A stretch of 64,000 bases of DNA, from contig NZ_MKEK01000001.1 in assembly GCF_001752395.1 (NCBI RefSeq), positions 1,921,259-1,985,258 on the forward strand, in the 5' to 3' direction. This stretch comes from Rheinheimera salexigens (GTDB lineage: Bacteria > Pseudomonadota > Gammaproteobacteria > Enterobacterales > Alteromonadaceae). The notes below the pieces were generated by a model. That model had not been told where the DNA came from. It ran no database searches and saw only the letters and a program-made list of their open reading frames with translations. This document shows positions 48,589-58,239 of this stretch, piece by piece. Position 1 is the first letter of the stretch; the number at the start of each line of letters is the position of its first letter. Made by a program: the position numbers and the translations under genes.

Positions 48589-50061
48589 TTACTCCTCCCA
48601 ATTTCTATTATCACGTGCCATCATCGATATTGCCGCGACTGGCCCCCAACTACCTGCTGGATAACTTTTTGGTGGCTCGTTACTGACATGCCACGCATTG
48701 ATAATGCCATCTACCCACTTCCAGGCATGTTCTACTTCGTCGCGACGAACAAACAAATATTGATTACCCAGCATCGCTTCTAGTAACAAGCGCTCATAAG
48801 CATCGGCGATACGTTGCGATTTAAAAGTTTCATCAAAGCTTAAATCCAGCTTAGTTTCTTGCAAGCGCATACTCTCGCCCAAACCTGGAATTTTATTTAA
48901 TACTTGTATTTCAACACCTTCGTCAGGCTGTAAACGAATAATCAATTTATTTGACGGCAAGTTACGATAGGTTGCATGAAAAATATTATGCGGTTGTGGC
49001 TTAAAACAAATGACCACTTCACTTAACTTACTGGCCATACGTTTACCCGTGCGCAAATAAAACGGCACCCCTGCCCAACGCCAGTTATCAATATCTACTT
49101 TTAAAGCGACAAAGGTTTCAGTACGGCTATTTGATTTAGCCCCTTCTTCCTGTAAATAGCCCGGTACCGATTTACCCGTAACAAACCCACCAGCGTATTG
49201 ACCACGAACAGTTTTTTCTTGAATATTACTGATGTCGATGGTACGTAAGGCTTTTAATACTTTAAGTTTTTCATCTCGGATGCTATCGGCGTCTAATCTG
49301 GCCGGCGGTTCCATAGCAATTAGGGTTAAAACCTGCAGTAAATGATTTTGTACCATGTCGCGCATTTGGCCGGCGTCGTCGTAATAACTCCAGCGACCTT
49401 CTACGCCAACTTCTTCTGCCACGGTAATTTGCACATGATCAATGGAATTATGATCCCAATTGCCGGCAAAAATGGCATTGGCAAAACGTAGTGCCAATAA
49501 ATTGAGAACGGTTTCTTTACCTAAATAATGGTCAATGCGATAAATTTGCGCTTCAGTAAAAAACTCTGCAACTTGATCATTAATAATATTAGACGAGGCT
49601 AAGTCATGACCTATTGGCTTTTCCAGTACCACTCGAGTGGGTAGCGTGGCTAAACCTGCTGCGGCTAAGCCTTTTGATATATCACCAAATAAAGACGGTG
49701 GCGTTGCAAAATAACAAACCGGCACCCGCTTGGTTTTATCGACCAGCGTTGCTAGTTGGTTAAAGTCTTCAATATTGGTTAAATCAATATTCACATACAA
49801 TAATTTAGCTTGTAAACGTAGCCATACATCTTGTTCTAAAGGCTGTTTTAAAAAGCGATTTAAATTTTCTAACACTAATTCCTGATATGACTCAAGAGTA
49901 ATATCATCTCTTGCCACACCAATAACTCGTGTTTGTTGGCATAATAAATTGGCTTTTTCTAATTGGTATAACGCAGGTAATAGCTTACGGCGAGCTAAAT
50001 CGCCTTTAGTGCCAAATAAGATAAGATCGGATGCTGAATTCTGTGCTGTTACTGCTGCCAT
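48589..50061 (-). CDS. zwf: Glucose-6-phosphate dehydrogenase
   Basis: First enzyme of the oxidative pentose-phosphate and Entner-Doudoroff routes. 490 residues. NADP-binding start FGTKGDLARRKLLPALYQL; active-site RIDHYLGKETV with H178 and K182; RIADAYERLLLEAMLGNQYLFVR near the end (shown in part). aaggggc lies 6 nt upstream of the ATG. It heads zwf-pgl-edd-eda, divergent from hexR. Confidence 0.97.
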   Translation of the reverse strand: MAAVTAQNSASDLILFGTKGDLARRKLLPALYQLEKANLLCQQTRVIGVARDDITLESYQELVLENLNRFLKQPLEQDVWLRLQAKLLYVNIDLTNIEDFNQLATLVDKTKRVPVCYFATPPSLFGDISKGLAAAGLATLPTRVVLEKPIGHDLASSNIINDQVAEFFTEAQIYRIDHYLGKETVLNLLALRFANAIFAGNWDHNSIDHVQITVAEEVGVEGRWSYYDDAGQMRDMVQNHLLQVLTLIAMEPPARLDADSIRDEKLKVLKALRTIDISNIQEKTVRGQYAGGFVTGKSVPGYLQEEGAKSNSRTETFVALKVDIDNWRWAGVPFYLRTGKRMASKLSEVVICFKPQPHNIFHATYRNLPSNKLIIRLQPDEGVEIQVLNKIPGLGESMRLQETKLDLSFDETFKSQRIADAYERLLLEAMLGNQYLFVRRDEVEHAWKWVDGIINAWHVSNEPPKSYPAGSWGPVAAISMMARDNRNWEE

Positions 50062-50100
50062 TACTGCCCCTTATTTATGTAACTTTACAACAGTCAATCC

Positions 50101-50129
50101 ATACTAACTGAGCTAATTAGTGTTGTAAA
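50101..50129 (-). promoter_or_regulatory. Putative zwf promoter
   Basis: On the - strand: -35 tttaca (50129-50124), 17-nt spacer, -10 tagtat (50106-50101), 40 nt before the zwf ATG. The HexR palindrome starts 11 nt upstream of this -35. Confidence 0.6.
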
Positions 50130-50139
50130 CCAGACTAAA

Positions 50140-50154
50140 TGTAATTAAATTACA
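50140..50154. promoter_or_regulatory. HexR operator between zwf and hexR
   Basis: tgtaattaaattaca, a perfect inverted repeat of the HexR consensus (tGTAATwwwATTACa; known from Shewanella and related gammaproteobacteria). HexR senses KDPG. Confidence 0.88.
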
Positions 50155-50181
50155 ACTTTTGTTGTTTTTTGACAATTTATT

Positions 50182-50209
50182 TTGAAAAAGGCAGGTTAGT
50201 AAGCATAAT
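50182..50209 (+). promoter_or_regulatory. Putative hexR promoter
   Basis: ttgaaa (50182-50187), 16-nt spacer, cataat (50204-50209), 40 nt before the hexR ATG; the operator lies 28 nt upstream of the -35. Confidence 0.5.
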
Positions 50210-50248
50210 GAGCTTAACCCTGCTTGACTATGACTCAGGAATGACCAA

Positions 50249-51100
50249 ATGAACGTGTTAGAAAAAATTATATCAAATAGCAATAAGTTCAGTAAGTCAG
50301 AACGTAAAGTTGCTGATGTCATTTTAGCCAATCCGCAAACTGCTATTCATAGTAGTATAGCCACCTTAGCGAAGGTAGCGGATGTTAGTGAACCGACAGT
50401 TAATCGATTTTGTCGCCGACTTGATACTAAAGGTTTCCCTGACTTTAAGCTACATTTAGCCCAAAGCTTGGCTAATGGTACGCCTTATGTTAATCGTCAT
50501 GTAGAAGAAACTGATGGCCCAGAGGCCTATACCGCAAAAATATTTGAGTCAACCATGGCTGCATTAGATAAAGCCAGGCAAAGCATTGATATAAACAGCA
50601 TTAATCGCGCGGTTGATGTGTTAACTCAAGCTAAAAAAATCTCGTTTTTTGGCTTGGGCGCTTCAGCGTCAGTAGCGCACGACGCCCAAAACAAGTTTTT
50701 CCGCTTTAATGTACCTGTGGTATGTTTTGACGATATTGTTATGCAACGAATGAGCGCTATTAATAGTTGTGAAGGTGACGTTGTAGTGTGCATCAGCCAT
50801 ACCGGCAGAACCAAAAACTTATGCGATATAGCTACCATAGCAAGAGAGAATGATGCCACCGTGATAGGCATTACTGCTGCCGATAGCCCATTAGCTAAAG
50901 AGTGCACCTTAGTGTTATCACTGGATGTGCCAGAAGATACCGACATGTATATGCCGATGGCCTCTAGGGTTGCGCAATTAGTATTAATTGATATTTTAGC
51001 CACCGGCTTTACGTTAAGGCGCGGCAGTAAATTTCGTGAAAACCTAAAAAAAGTTAAAGACAGTTTACGTGGGTCACGCTTTGAAAAGAAAGACCTCTAG
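50249..51100 (+). CDS. hexR: HexR-type RpiR-family transcriptional regulator
   Basis: 283 residues: N-terminal RpiR helix-turn-helix (1-75; KFSKSERKVADVILANPQ, then VADVSEPTVNRFCRR) and a SIS sugar-phosphate domain (about 125-255; FFGLGASASVAHDAQNKFFR, CISHTGRTKN). By family knowledge HexR binds KDPG and controls zwf, edd, eda, pyk and gap genes. Both palindromes it would bind are visible here, one in its own divergent region. End SLRGSRFEKK. Confidence 0.96.
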   Translation: MNVLEKIISNSNKFSKSERKVADVILANPQTAIHSSIATLAKVADVSEPTVNRFCRRLDTKGFPDFKLHLAQSLANGTPYVNRHVEETDGPEAYTAKIFESTMAALDKARQSIDINSINRAVDVLTQAKKISFFGLGASASVAHDAQNKFFRFNVPVVCFDDIVMQRMSAINSCEGDVVVCISHTGRTKNLCDIATIARENDATVIGITAADSPLAKECTLVLSLDVPEDTDMYMPMASRVAQLVLIDILATGFTLRRGSKFRENLKKVKDSLRGSRFEKKDL

Positions 51101-51204
51101 CCTACCTCGTTTAAGCAGACACTTTTGCCTTGCTTATACACTCTGCACTTTTGCATCATTTGTTTAGCAAGTACAAGCAGTAGCTTTTTAGCACTGCTTC
51201 ACGA

Positions 51205-51224
51205 TATAATGTAATAAAATTACA
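51205..51224 (+). promoter_or_regulatory. pyk -10 box overlapping a HexR operator
   Basis: tataat at 51205-51210 is followed, sharing one base, by tgtaataaaattaca (51210-51224), the HexR consensus with one central change. An operator over the start site is the layout of a repressed promoter. The -35 is not clear. Confidence 0.82.
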
Positions 51225-51279
51225 ACAGTTTAGATCTAATCTAGATACTGTGTTTTTTCGCCATACTCAGGAGTCACTA

Positions 51280-52716
51280 ATGCACAGAAGAACCAAAATT
51301 GTTGCCACGCTCGGTCCCGCTACTAACACCCTTTCTTCTATTGAAAAGCTGATTAAGGCTGGCGCATCAGTATTTAGACTGAATTTTTCTCATGGCAATG
51401 CTAACGATCATAAAGAACGTGCGGCTATGGTGCGTCAAGCTGCCGACAACTTAAAAGTGCATGTTGCTATTTTAGGTGATTTGCAAGGCCCTAAAATTCG
51501 AGTGTCTACTTTTAAAGATGGCAAGATAACCTTAGAAGAAGGCCAAGCTTTTACCCTAGACGCTAAATTAGGCAAAGGTGAAGGTGACCAACATCAAGTG
51601 GGGATTGATTATAAAAATTTACCTCAAGATGTGTCTGCAGGTGATTTATTATTATTAGATGATGGCCGGATCCAATTGCAAGTAGATAGCGTTGATGGCG
51701 ATAAAGTTATTACTACGGTTACTGTTGCTGGTGTTTTAAGTAACAATAAAGGCATTAACCGTCAAGGTGGTGGCTTAACAGCGCCGGCTTTAACTGAAAA
51801 AGATATGCAAGATATTGTTACCGCGGCTGAAATTAAAGTCGACTTTTTAGCGGTATCTTTTCCGCGCAGTGGCGATGATATGCGCTTAGCACGTGATTTA
51901 GCTATTAAAGCTGGCTCAAATGCCCGGTTAATGGCCAAAATTGAGCGTGCAGAAGCCGTAGCGGACGATGAAACCTTAGATGACATCATTCGTGCTTCAG
52001 ATGCAGTGATGGTGGCACGGGGTGATTTAGGCGTTGAAATTGGTGATGCTGAATTAGTAGGTCAACAAAAGCGGATTATTTCTCGCTCACGGCAGTTAAA
52101 TCGTGTTGTGGTTACGGCAACGCAAATGATGGAAAGCATGATTGAAAGCCCAATGCCAACCCGCGCTGAAGTAATGGACGTTGCTAACGCGGTATTAGAC
52201 GGTACCGACGCGGTAATGTTATCAGCTGAAACAGCTGCCGGTAAATACCCTACTGAAACCGTGCGCGCTATGGCCAGAGTATGTGAAGGCGCAGAAAAGC
52301 ACCCTAGTGTGCAAATTTCTAAGCACCGCATGGATTCAGAGTTTACTGAAATCAGTGAAACAATAGCGCTTTCTGCAATGTATGCAGCTAATCACTTAAG
52401 TGCAATTAAAGCCATTATTACCTTAACCGAGTCTGGCCACACTGCGAAACTAATGTCGCGTATTACCTCGCCACAACCTATTTATGCGTTATCACGTCAT
52501 GATAAAACCTTAAATCAAATGGCGTTATACCGTGGTGTTTATCCTGCTTATTTTGATAGCACAACGGTAGGTGTTGAAGCCTTAGCCGATGCCGCTATTG
52601 CAACCATTAAAGACAAAGCCAATTTACAAAGTGGTGACTTAGTTATGATCACCCATGGTGATGTAATGGAAACCGTGGGTGCGTCCAATACTTGTAGAAT
52701 TGTTCAAGTTAAATAG
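51280..52716 (+). CDS. pykA: Pyruvate kinase (PykA type)
   Basis: Converts PEP and ADP to pyruvate and ATP. 478 residues from ATG 51280, 6 nt after aggag; an upstream GTG reading is not needed. Start [36 protein letters not shown]; catalytic [42 protein letters not shown] (ADP site). PykA-like by length and start. Downstream of hexR and of a HexR site. Confidence 0.96.
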   Translation: MHRRTKIVATLGPATNTLSSIEKLIKAGASVFRLNFSHGNANDHKERAAMVRQAADNLKVHVAILGDLQGPKIRVSTFKDGKITLEEGQAFTLDAKLGKGEGDQHQVGIDYKNLPQDVSAGDLLLLDDGRIQLQVDSVDGDKVITTVTVAGVLSNNKGINRQGGGLTAPALTEKDMQDIVTAAEIKVDFLAVSFPRSGDDMRLARDLAIKAGSNARLMAKIERAEAVADDETLDDIIRASDAVMVARGDLGVEIGDAELVGQQKRIISRSRQLNRVVVTATQMMESMIESPMPTRAEVMDVANAVLDGTDAVMLSAETAAGKYPTETVRAMARVCEGAEKHPSVQISKHRMDSEFTEISETIALSAMYAANHLSAIKAIITLTESGHTAKLMSRITSPQPIYALSRHDKTLNQMALYRGVYPAYFDSTTVGVEALADAAIATIKDKANLQSGDLVMITHGDVMETVGASNTCRIVQVK

Positions 52717-52757
52717 CAGCATGAATTCACCTGAATAATTAATGCTATTTAATATAT

Positions 52758-52790
52758 AAAAACAGCGGCTTAAGCCGCTGTTTTTATTTG
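52758..52790. terminator. Bidirectional terminator between pykA and the EamA gene
   Basis: aaaaacagcggcttaagccgctgttttt is a perfect palindrome (52758-52785) with T runs both ways, between convergent genes. Confidence 0.92.
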
Positions 52791-52804
52791 TATTACTCGG
52801 TTTA

Positions 52805-53776
52805 CTAAAATACATCACGCTGTAATTTACGTACGCGCCGAGCTGCGCGGTACTCAACAAATTGCGGTGCTAAAGCGGTTAATGTTGAACCTGTAACTAC
52901 TAATAACGCGCCTAACCAAGACCAGACGTTTAAATGCTGAGCTTGAATAAAGTCGGGCCAAATTGTGGCAATAATATTCGCTGCTAAAATGGTCACTAAA
53001 GGTGTTAGGGCTAATACAGCGCTCACTTTTGACGCTTCCCAGTGGTGTAAGGCTTCTGCAAAGGCACCATAAGCCACCACGGTATTTAAACAGCAAAATA
53101 TTAATAGCGACCAATGCAGTACGCTCATGGTTTGTAATGGACTAAACTCAGACACCGGAAAGAAACAGAGACTGCCGGCAAAATATAACATATACATAAT
53201 TTGCTTTGAGCTGAAGTGCATTAATAATTGTTTTTGTGCTAAGGCGTAAGCCGCCCACGTAATAGCAGCAGCCACGATTAATAATACCCCTATTGTTTCA
53301 CCACTTACCTGACTAACCATGCCAACTAAGCGCTGATTAAAGAACAACAACAAGCCTAACACTAATACTAGCGCACCCACTTTTTGCCACAGTAATAAAC
53401 TTTCTTTAAAAATATACACGCCACCTATCATCATTAAAAATGGTGCAAGTTGGATCAGCGTTTGCCCTGTTTCAGCACTTAAATACTCTAGCCCAGTTAA
53501 ATACATAATATAGTTCGATAATAAACCGGCTATGGCAATAAGCAGTAATAGCGTAATTTTTGTTTGCTTAAACAGTGCCAGTGACGGTAATTTACCTCGA
53601 GCCGCTAACCACAAGCCAACAATAACAGCCGCAGCCAGAAAACGAATAAAAGTAATAGTATTAGCCGTTAACACATCCAGTAATACCTTTAATGCGATTG
53701 GCAAAATGCCCCATAAGATAGCGGTTGTTAGCGCTAACAATAAGCCAACCAGGCCTTTGCCGGTAATTTGATGCAT
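52805..53776 (-). CDS. EamA/DMT-family transporter
   Basis: 323 residues from ATG 53776 (ttgga 8 nt upstream; a TTG at 53803 is less likely). Ten hydrophobic helices in two EamA repeats, e.g. GLVGLLLALTTAILWGILPIA and GVLLIVAAAITWAAYALAQ (shown in part), LYLxxGLEYLSAETGQTL typical of the family. Likely exports metabolites or amino acids; substrate unknown. Confidence 0.88.
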   Translation of the reverse strand: MHQITGKGLVGLLLALTTAILWGILPIALKVLLDVLTANTITFIRFLAAAVIVGLWLAARGKLPSLALFKQTKITLLLLIAIAGLLSNYIMYLTGLEYLSAETGQTLIQLAPFLMMIGGVYIFKESLLLWQKVGALVLVLGLLLFFNQRLVGMVSQVSGETIGVLLIVAAAITWAAYALAQKQLLMHFSSKQIMYMLYFAGSLCFFPVSEFSPLQTMSVLHWSLLIFCCLNTVVAYGAFAEALHHWEASKVSAVLALTPLVTILAANIIATIWPDFIQAQHLNVWSWLGALLVVTGSTLTALAPQFVEYRAARRVRKLQRDVF

Positions 53777-53992
53777 GATGATATCCAAAATGGCAGTCTG
53801 CAACAGTGCAGAATACAGTAGAAGTGAGTGTCTATTATCGCTTAATTGGCTCTAGTTTGTCTGCCGTAATTTCGCTATATACGACTAATTTACGATTAAG
53901 TTCCCACGCCTTGCGCCATATCAACTCAGTCACAGTTATTAGCACCTATACTTGTACAAACAAATAGCTAAATTGGCAGCAATGGTGTGTAA

Positions 53993-54982
53993 ATGATCAA
54001 ACGTATTGGCGTTTTAACTTCAGGTGGCGATGCACCGGGTATGAATGCCTGCATTAGAGCTGTCGTATTAACGGCTTCAGCTTATAATCTTGATGTAGTT
54101 GGCTTTGACCATGGTTTTAATGGCTTGCTGGAAGAAGACTATCAAACATTGTTACCTCAACATGTACAACATATTATTCAGCATGGTGGCACTATTTTAA
54201 AAAGTGCTCGCTGCAAGGCGTTGCATACCGAGCAAGGCGTTATCCAAGCCGCAGCAGTACTACATAAACTGCAATTGGATGCATTGTTGATAATTGGTGG
54301 TGATGGTAGCTTTCGCGGTGCTTTAGCCATTGCGCCCCATTACCGCGGACAACTTATAGGTGTCCCGGGCACAATTGATAACGATGTTGATGGTACCGAT
54401 TTCAGCATCGGTTTTGCCACGGCAATTGATACGGCTCTAGATGCGATAGATAAAATTCGTGATACTGCAGATGCATTCGAGCGGATATTTTTGGTTGAAC
54501 TAATGGGTCGGCACTCTGGCTATATAACATTGTCGGCAGGGATTGCCGCGGGCGCTGAGCAAATAATCTGTCCTGAATTTGGTCCTGTTTACAAAAACCA
54601 GTTATCCAGTGTCATTGGCCCTATTCAGCATGCTCAATTACTGCGTGGCAAAACGAGTTATATTATTGTGGTAGCAGAAAACAGTTATCCAGGTGGCACT
54701 ATCGCACTTGCTGAAGATATATCTATAGAGTTAGGGACAGAGTGTCGTGCGTGTATTCTTGGCCATATTCAGCGCGGAGGTAAACCTGTCGGTGCAGACC
54801 GTATTTTAGCGACTAAGCTAGGTGCTTATGCGGTTGAGCAATTGACACATGGCGCTCATTTAATGATGGCTGGCGAGATAAATCAACAAGCAGTGTTGTT
54901 TCCACTGGCGCAAACCAGCGATAAGAAAAAACAAATAGATCCATATTTAGTCCGCTGGCAACAACAGATCGCCAGCGACTAA
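53993..54982 (+). CDS. pfkA: ATP-dependent 6-phosphofructokinase
   Basis: Phosphorylates fructose-6-phosphate. 329 residues. GVLTSGGDAPGMNACIRAV start; IIGGDGSFRGA with Gly after Asp (ATP-type, not PPi-type); PGTIDNDVDGTDFSIGFATA; catalytic TIDND; ELMGRHSGYI; LGHIQRGGKPVGADR. Its presence beside the Entner-Doudoroff genes shows that both routes coexist in this organism. Confidence 0.95.
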   Translation: MIKRIGVLTSGGDAPGMNACIRAVVLTASAYNLDVVGFDHGFNGLLEEDYQTLLPQHVQHIIQHGGTILKSARCKALHTEQGVIQAAAVLHKLQLDALLIIGGDGSFRGALAIAPHYRGQLIGVPGTIDNDVDGTDFSIGFATAIDTALDAIDKIRDTADAFERIFLVELMGRHSGYITLSAGIAAGAEQIICPEFGPVYKNQLSSVIGPIQHAQLLRGKTSYIIVVAENSYPGGTIALAEDISIELGTECRACILGHIQRGGKPVGADRILATKLGAYAVEQLTHGAHLMMAGEINQQAVLFPLAQTSDKKKQIDPYLVRWQQQIASD

Positions 54983-55013
54983 GCTATAGCACGACTAGAA
55001 TTATCGACAAGTA

Positions 55014-55832
55014 TTATTGATTAAATACCTGTTTAACCCGGTCTTTATAACTACGGCTAACTTTAACCGCTTGACCATTGGTTAGCATTAATTGATGTTC
55101 ACCATTAGCCAGCATTTGTAATTTGGCTATAGTCTGGACATTAACAATAGCAGAGCGATGCACTCGGACAAATAAACGCGGATCTAACTCTTGCTCTAAT
55201 TCTTTCATGGTGCGGCGTAAAATATGAGTTTGACCATCTTTAGTATGGATACACATATAGTCGCCTGCCGCATCTACCCATTCAATGGCCGTAACCGGTA
55301 CCCGAGTAATTTCACCACTGTCTTTAATACTAATTGCATCTGGGAAGCGATCATTTACCACTGGCTGGGCATTATCTAAGCGGTGTAAAATATTATCTGT
55401 CTCATCACCGGTTAATTTGGCTACCGCTTCGGCTAACTGGCCTTTATGCTTTTGGGTGTCTTGAGCTTGATGTAGTTTAATAACCTTTTCAACCGTTTGC
55501 CTTAAGCGCTCTGGCTCTACTGGTTTTAACACATAATCTAGCGCATTAACTTCAAAAGCATTATAAGCGTAGTGATCGTAAGCGGTAACAAACACAATGT
55601 AAGGCAAGCTTATATTGGCTGTTTGTAATTGTTTTAATACCGCAAAGCCATCTAAGCCTGGCATTTCCACATCCAGAAACACTAAATCTGGTTCTAATTC
55701 TTTAATACAACTAATTGCCTGTTCACCATTGCTGCACTCAGCAATGACTTCTAACTGAGAAAACTCAGCCAACCTAATCAGCATGCCCTTTCGAGCTAAA
55801 GGTTCATCGTCGACTACTATTACCTTAAGCAT
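55014..55832 (-). CDS. LytTR-family response regulator
   Basis: 272 residues from ATG 55832. Receiver domain with D54 in LVFLDVEMPGLDG, switch TAYDHYAYNAF, KPVEPER; then a LytTR DNA-binding domain (about 165-270; SIKDSGEITRVPVTAIEWVD, RVHRSAIVNVQTI). Pairs with the LytS-type kinase gene, which it overlaps by 8 nt. In E. coli such pairs (BtsSR, YpdAB) sense pyruvate and similar metabolites; the signal here is unknown. Confidence 0.92.
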   Translation of the reverse strand: MLKVIVVDDEPLARKGMLIRLAEFSQLEVIAECSNGEQAISCIKELEPDLVFLDVEMPGLDGFAVLKQLQTANISLPYIVFVTAYDHYAYNAFEVNALDYVLKPVEPERLRQTVEKVIKLHQAQDTQKHKGQLAEAVAKLTGDETDNILHRLDNAQPVVNDRFPDAISIKDSGEITRVPVTAIEWVDAAGDYMCIHTKDGQTHILRRTMKELEQELDPRLFVRVHRSAIVNVQTIAKLQMLANGEHQLMLTNGQAVKVSRSYKDRVKQVFNQ

Positions 55833-56925
55833 GTTCACGTTCCGTTTTTTCTAGTTGTAATGGAATTCTAATATTTACTTTTAAACCTGTTGGCTGATTG
55901 TGGGTTAACACTAACGCAAAATCATTATCGTACAATGCTGCTAAACGTTCTTTGGTATTCACCAGCCCTACGCCACTTTCTGCTGTTGCTGAGGTATTAC
56001 TGGTTTTGGGCAAGCCATTGGTAATGGTCATGCCGGGGCCATTATCTGCTACTTCTAATAATAAATCATGGCCAAACTTTTTAGCCGTAATGGTTATTTG
56101 TCCACCATTAATTTGGCTAGCCACCGCGTATTTAATAGCGTTTTCAATTAATGGCTGCAAAATTAAACTTGGTACTCTTGCTTGCTCTGTACCTGGCTCT
56201 ATATCAAACACTATAGTTAAGCGCTCGGTAAACCGAACCTTTTCAATTTCTAAATATAAACGTGCCGCATAGAGCTCTTGTTCCAGCGCAACTTTATTTA
56301 TCGGATCTTTGTACAACGAATAGCGTAAAAAGTCACTAAGTCTCGACAGCATTTTATTTGCGGTGTCTGACTCATTAATTAATACTAAGGTAGAAATAGC
56401 ATTTAAAGTATTAAACAAAAAGTGCGGATTTAATTGATAACGAAGCATTTTTAATTGCGCTTCGTGCGCCTTATTGGTTGCTGTTAAAGATTTTTGTTTT
56501 TCTAACTGCAGCGTTTGATAATACTTAATACCAAAATATAAACCACACCAGCTTAGAATGACATAAAAAGCCACGGGCGTATCGCGGATATATTTTACCC
56601 AATCACCCGGTCTGGAACCATGGCGATAAATTTCCCAATAATTAAAATTACGAACAGCAGTCCATATTGCGGCAATGACAAAAGCTAACAGTAATACGGT
56701 TATGACCATTTTCCATGGTGGCCAAAACCACACTCGTTGAAAAGCATAACGCAGAGGAATAGTAATTAACCAACCGATATAGGCATCTAACCCGATAACG
56801 ATTAAGTAAGCATCGCGGGTTTCTTGAACCAAAGATCCGAGGTAGTTAACAATAGCAAAACCGAGCCAGCCTAAGGTGTGCAGCAGCCAAAATTGACGGG
56901 AGCGATCTTCAAAAAATTTATACAA
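55825..56925 (-). CDS. LytS/YehU-type sensor histidine kinase
   Basis: 366 residues: four to five hydrophobic helices (about 12-138), His_kinase region with H168 in QLNPHFLFNTLNA, then ATPase domain (LQPLIENAIKYAV, EVADNGPGM, GVGLVNTKERLAAL). No periplasmic sensor domain, so membrane or intracellular signals are likely. The start is a TTG at 56925 without clear ribosome binding site and is uncertain. It overlaps the LytTR gene. Confidence 0.9.
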   Translation of the reverse strand: MYKFFEDRSRQFWLLHTLGWLGFAIVNYLGSLVQETRDAYLIVIGLDAYIGWLITIPLRYAFQRVWFWPPWKMVITVLLLAFVIAAIWTAVRNFNYWEIYRHGSRPGDWVKYIRDTPVAFYVILSWCGLYFGIKYYQTLQLEKQKSLTATNKAHEAQLKMLRYQLNPHFLFNTLNAISTLVLINESDTANKMLSRLSDFLRYSLYKDPINKVALEQELYAARLYLEIEKVRFTERLTIVFDIEPGTEQARVPSLILQPLIENAIKYAVASQINGGQITITAKKFGHDLLLEVADNGPGMTITNGLPKTSNTSATAESGVGLVNTKERLAALYDNDFALVLTHNQPTGLKVNIRIPLQLEKTEREHA

Positions 56926-57034
56926 AACAATTATCCGCAGACAAACAGATTACAACAATAGCTGGATTATAACTAAAGCCAACGCAAACAACCTAGTGAC
57001 TGAGCCTATTTCAACTTGTGTTAATCGCATTGCT

Positions 57035-57502
57035 TTAATACTTAATATTAAAACGGCGATAAATAAATCCCAATAACCAAGCTGGACCAATTAGCAAAAA
57101 CTGCAGATCTTGAAAAAAGGACGGTTTTTTGCCCTCCACTTTATGGCCAATAAACTGGAGTATCCACATCACAATAAATAGCAGTATTGATATTAGCCAA
57201 ACATCAGTAGTAAAGGTTAATTGATACCAGCGGATTAGCATCACGCCTAAAGCAGTAAACAAGGTCATGCCTAAACCAATGCTAAAAGATAAATTGAAAT
57301 AAAACATGAGAATAGGTATCGCAACAACTAATGACCAGGTAATTTGTTGCTCGGCAAACAAGGTAAAGGGCATAGGTATTTGCCACAACAAGCCTAATAC
57401 CGTTAAATATATTATGGGTACCGCTAACCAATGGATAGCTTTATTAACACCATTATTATGGCTTTGGCCATATTCATCAAACCATTGTTGCGCAGTTTTC
57501 AT
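57035..57502 (-). CDS. Mpo1-like/DUF962 membrane protein
   Basis: 155 residues with four hydrophobic helices and the DUF962 signature (QWFDEYGQSHNNGVNKAIHW with the conserved His/Trp, FQFIGHKVEGKKPSFFQDLQFLLIGPAW near the end; shown in part). Yeast Mpo1 is a dioxygenase for 2-hydroxy fatty acids; the bacterial role is inferred only. Confidence 0.86.
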   Translation of the reverse strand: MKTAQQWFDEYGQSHNNGVNKAIHWLAVPIIYLTVLGLLWQIPMPFTLFAEQQITWSLVVAIPILMFYFNLSFSIGLGMTLFTALGVMLIRWYQLTFTTDVWLISILLFIVMWILQFIGHKVEGKKPSFFQDLQFLLIGPAWLLGFIYRRFNIKY

Positions 57503-57673
57503 ATTAAAGTCCCTAACTACCCTGTCTAAAACTACTATATCTTAAACTGCGATATCTTAAACTGCTATGTTTCTAGCAACGCTATTGCCACTGTAGCGTT
57601 AAGCTAATGATTGTACAAACATTGCTTACATTCTTAGCTGTAATAAGCCTTTATAAAAGCAGTTATTATTTAG

Positions 57674-58072
57674 TTATGAAAGCACGGGGGTCGGTTTACG
57701 ATCTGGACCTAACGCAACCAGAGTGAAATTACCTGATATAGCAAGATGCTGATTATCGTCATACATGTGTTCGACAAAAATATCGACTTGTACTTTTATA
57801 CTTGTGCGGCCTACATGAACAACTTTAGCCACTATTTCTACAATGGAACCAGCAGGAATGGCTTCTTTAAAATCAACCCGATCAGAGTTAATGGTAACTA
57901 AAGGTTTGCGACAAAAACGGGTTGCAGCTATAAAGGCCGCCTCATCCATCCATGCTAATGCCTCACCACCAAACAAGGTATTATGGTGATTAGTACGTCC
58001 AGGAAACACGGTCCGAGTGACTCGGGTAATAGCATGTTCCATACGTTTGGCAATTAGCGCTTCATTTCTCAT
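57674..58072 (-). CDS. Acyl-CoA thioesterase (hotdog fold, YciA type)
   Basis: 132 residues from ATG 58072, chosen because ggag lies 6 nt upstream of it, the earlier ATGs lacking one. Hotdog-fold 4HBT motif: HHNTLFGGEALAWMDEAAFIA, then FKEAIPAGSIVEIVAKV. Cuts acyl-CoA thioesters; chain preference not readable. Confidence 0.9.
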   Translation of the reverse strand: MRNEALIAKRMEHAITRVTRTVFPGRTNHHNTLFGGEALAWMDEAAFIAATRFCRKPLVTINSDRVDFKEAIPAGSIVEIVAKVVHVGRTSIKVQVDIFVEHMYDDNQHLAISGNFTLVALGPDRKPTPVLS

Positions 58073-58239
58073 TGGCATCTCCATTAGGGGGGTAAATTAT
58101 ACTGTAATCGCTAGTTAAGCGAGTGGCTGATTATACCATTATTCGTACTAAGATATCGGCTTAACGGCAGTTAGCATGTTGTGTAGCTGGATGGGAGTAT
58201 GGCTATAGTAATGGCTATAGCCATAGCTGAAAGTAACGC

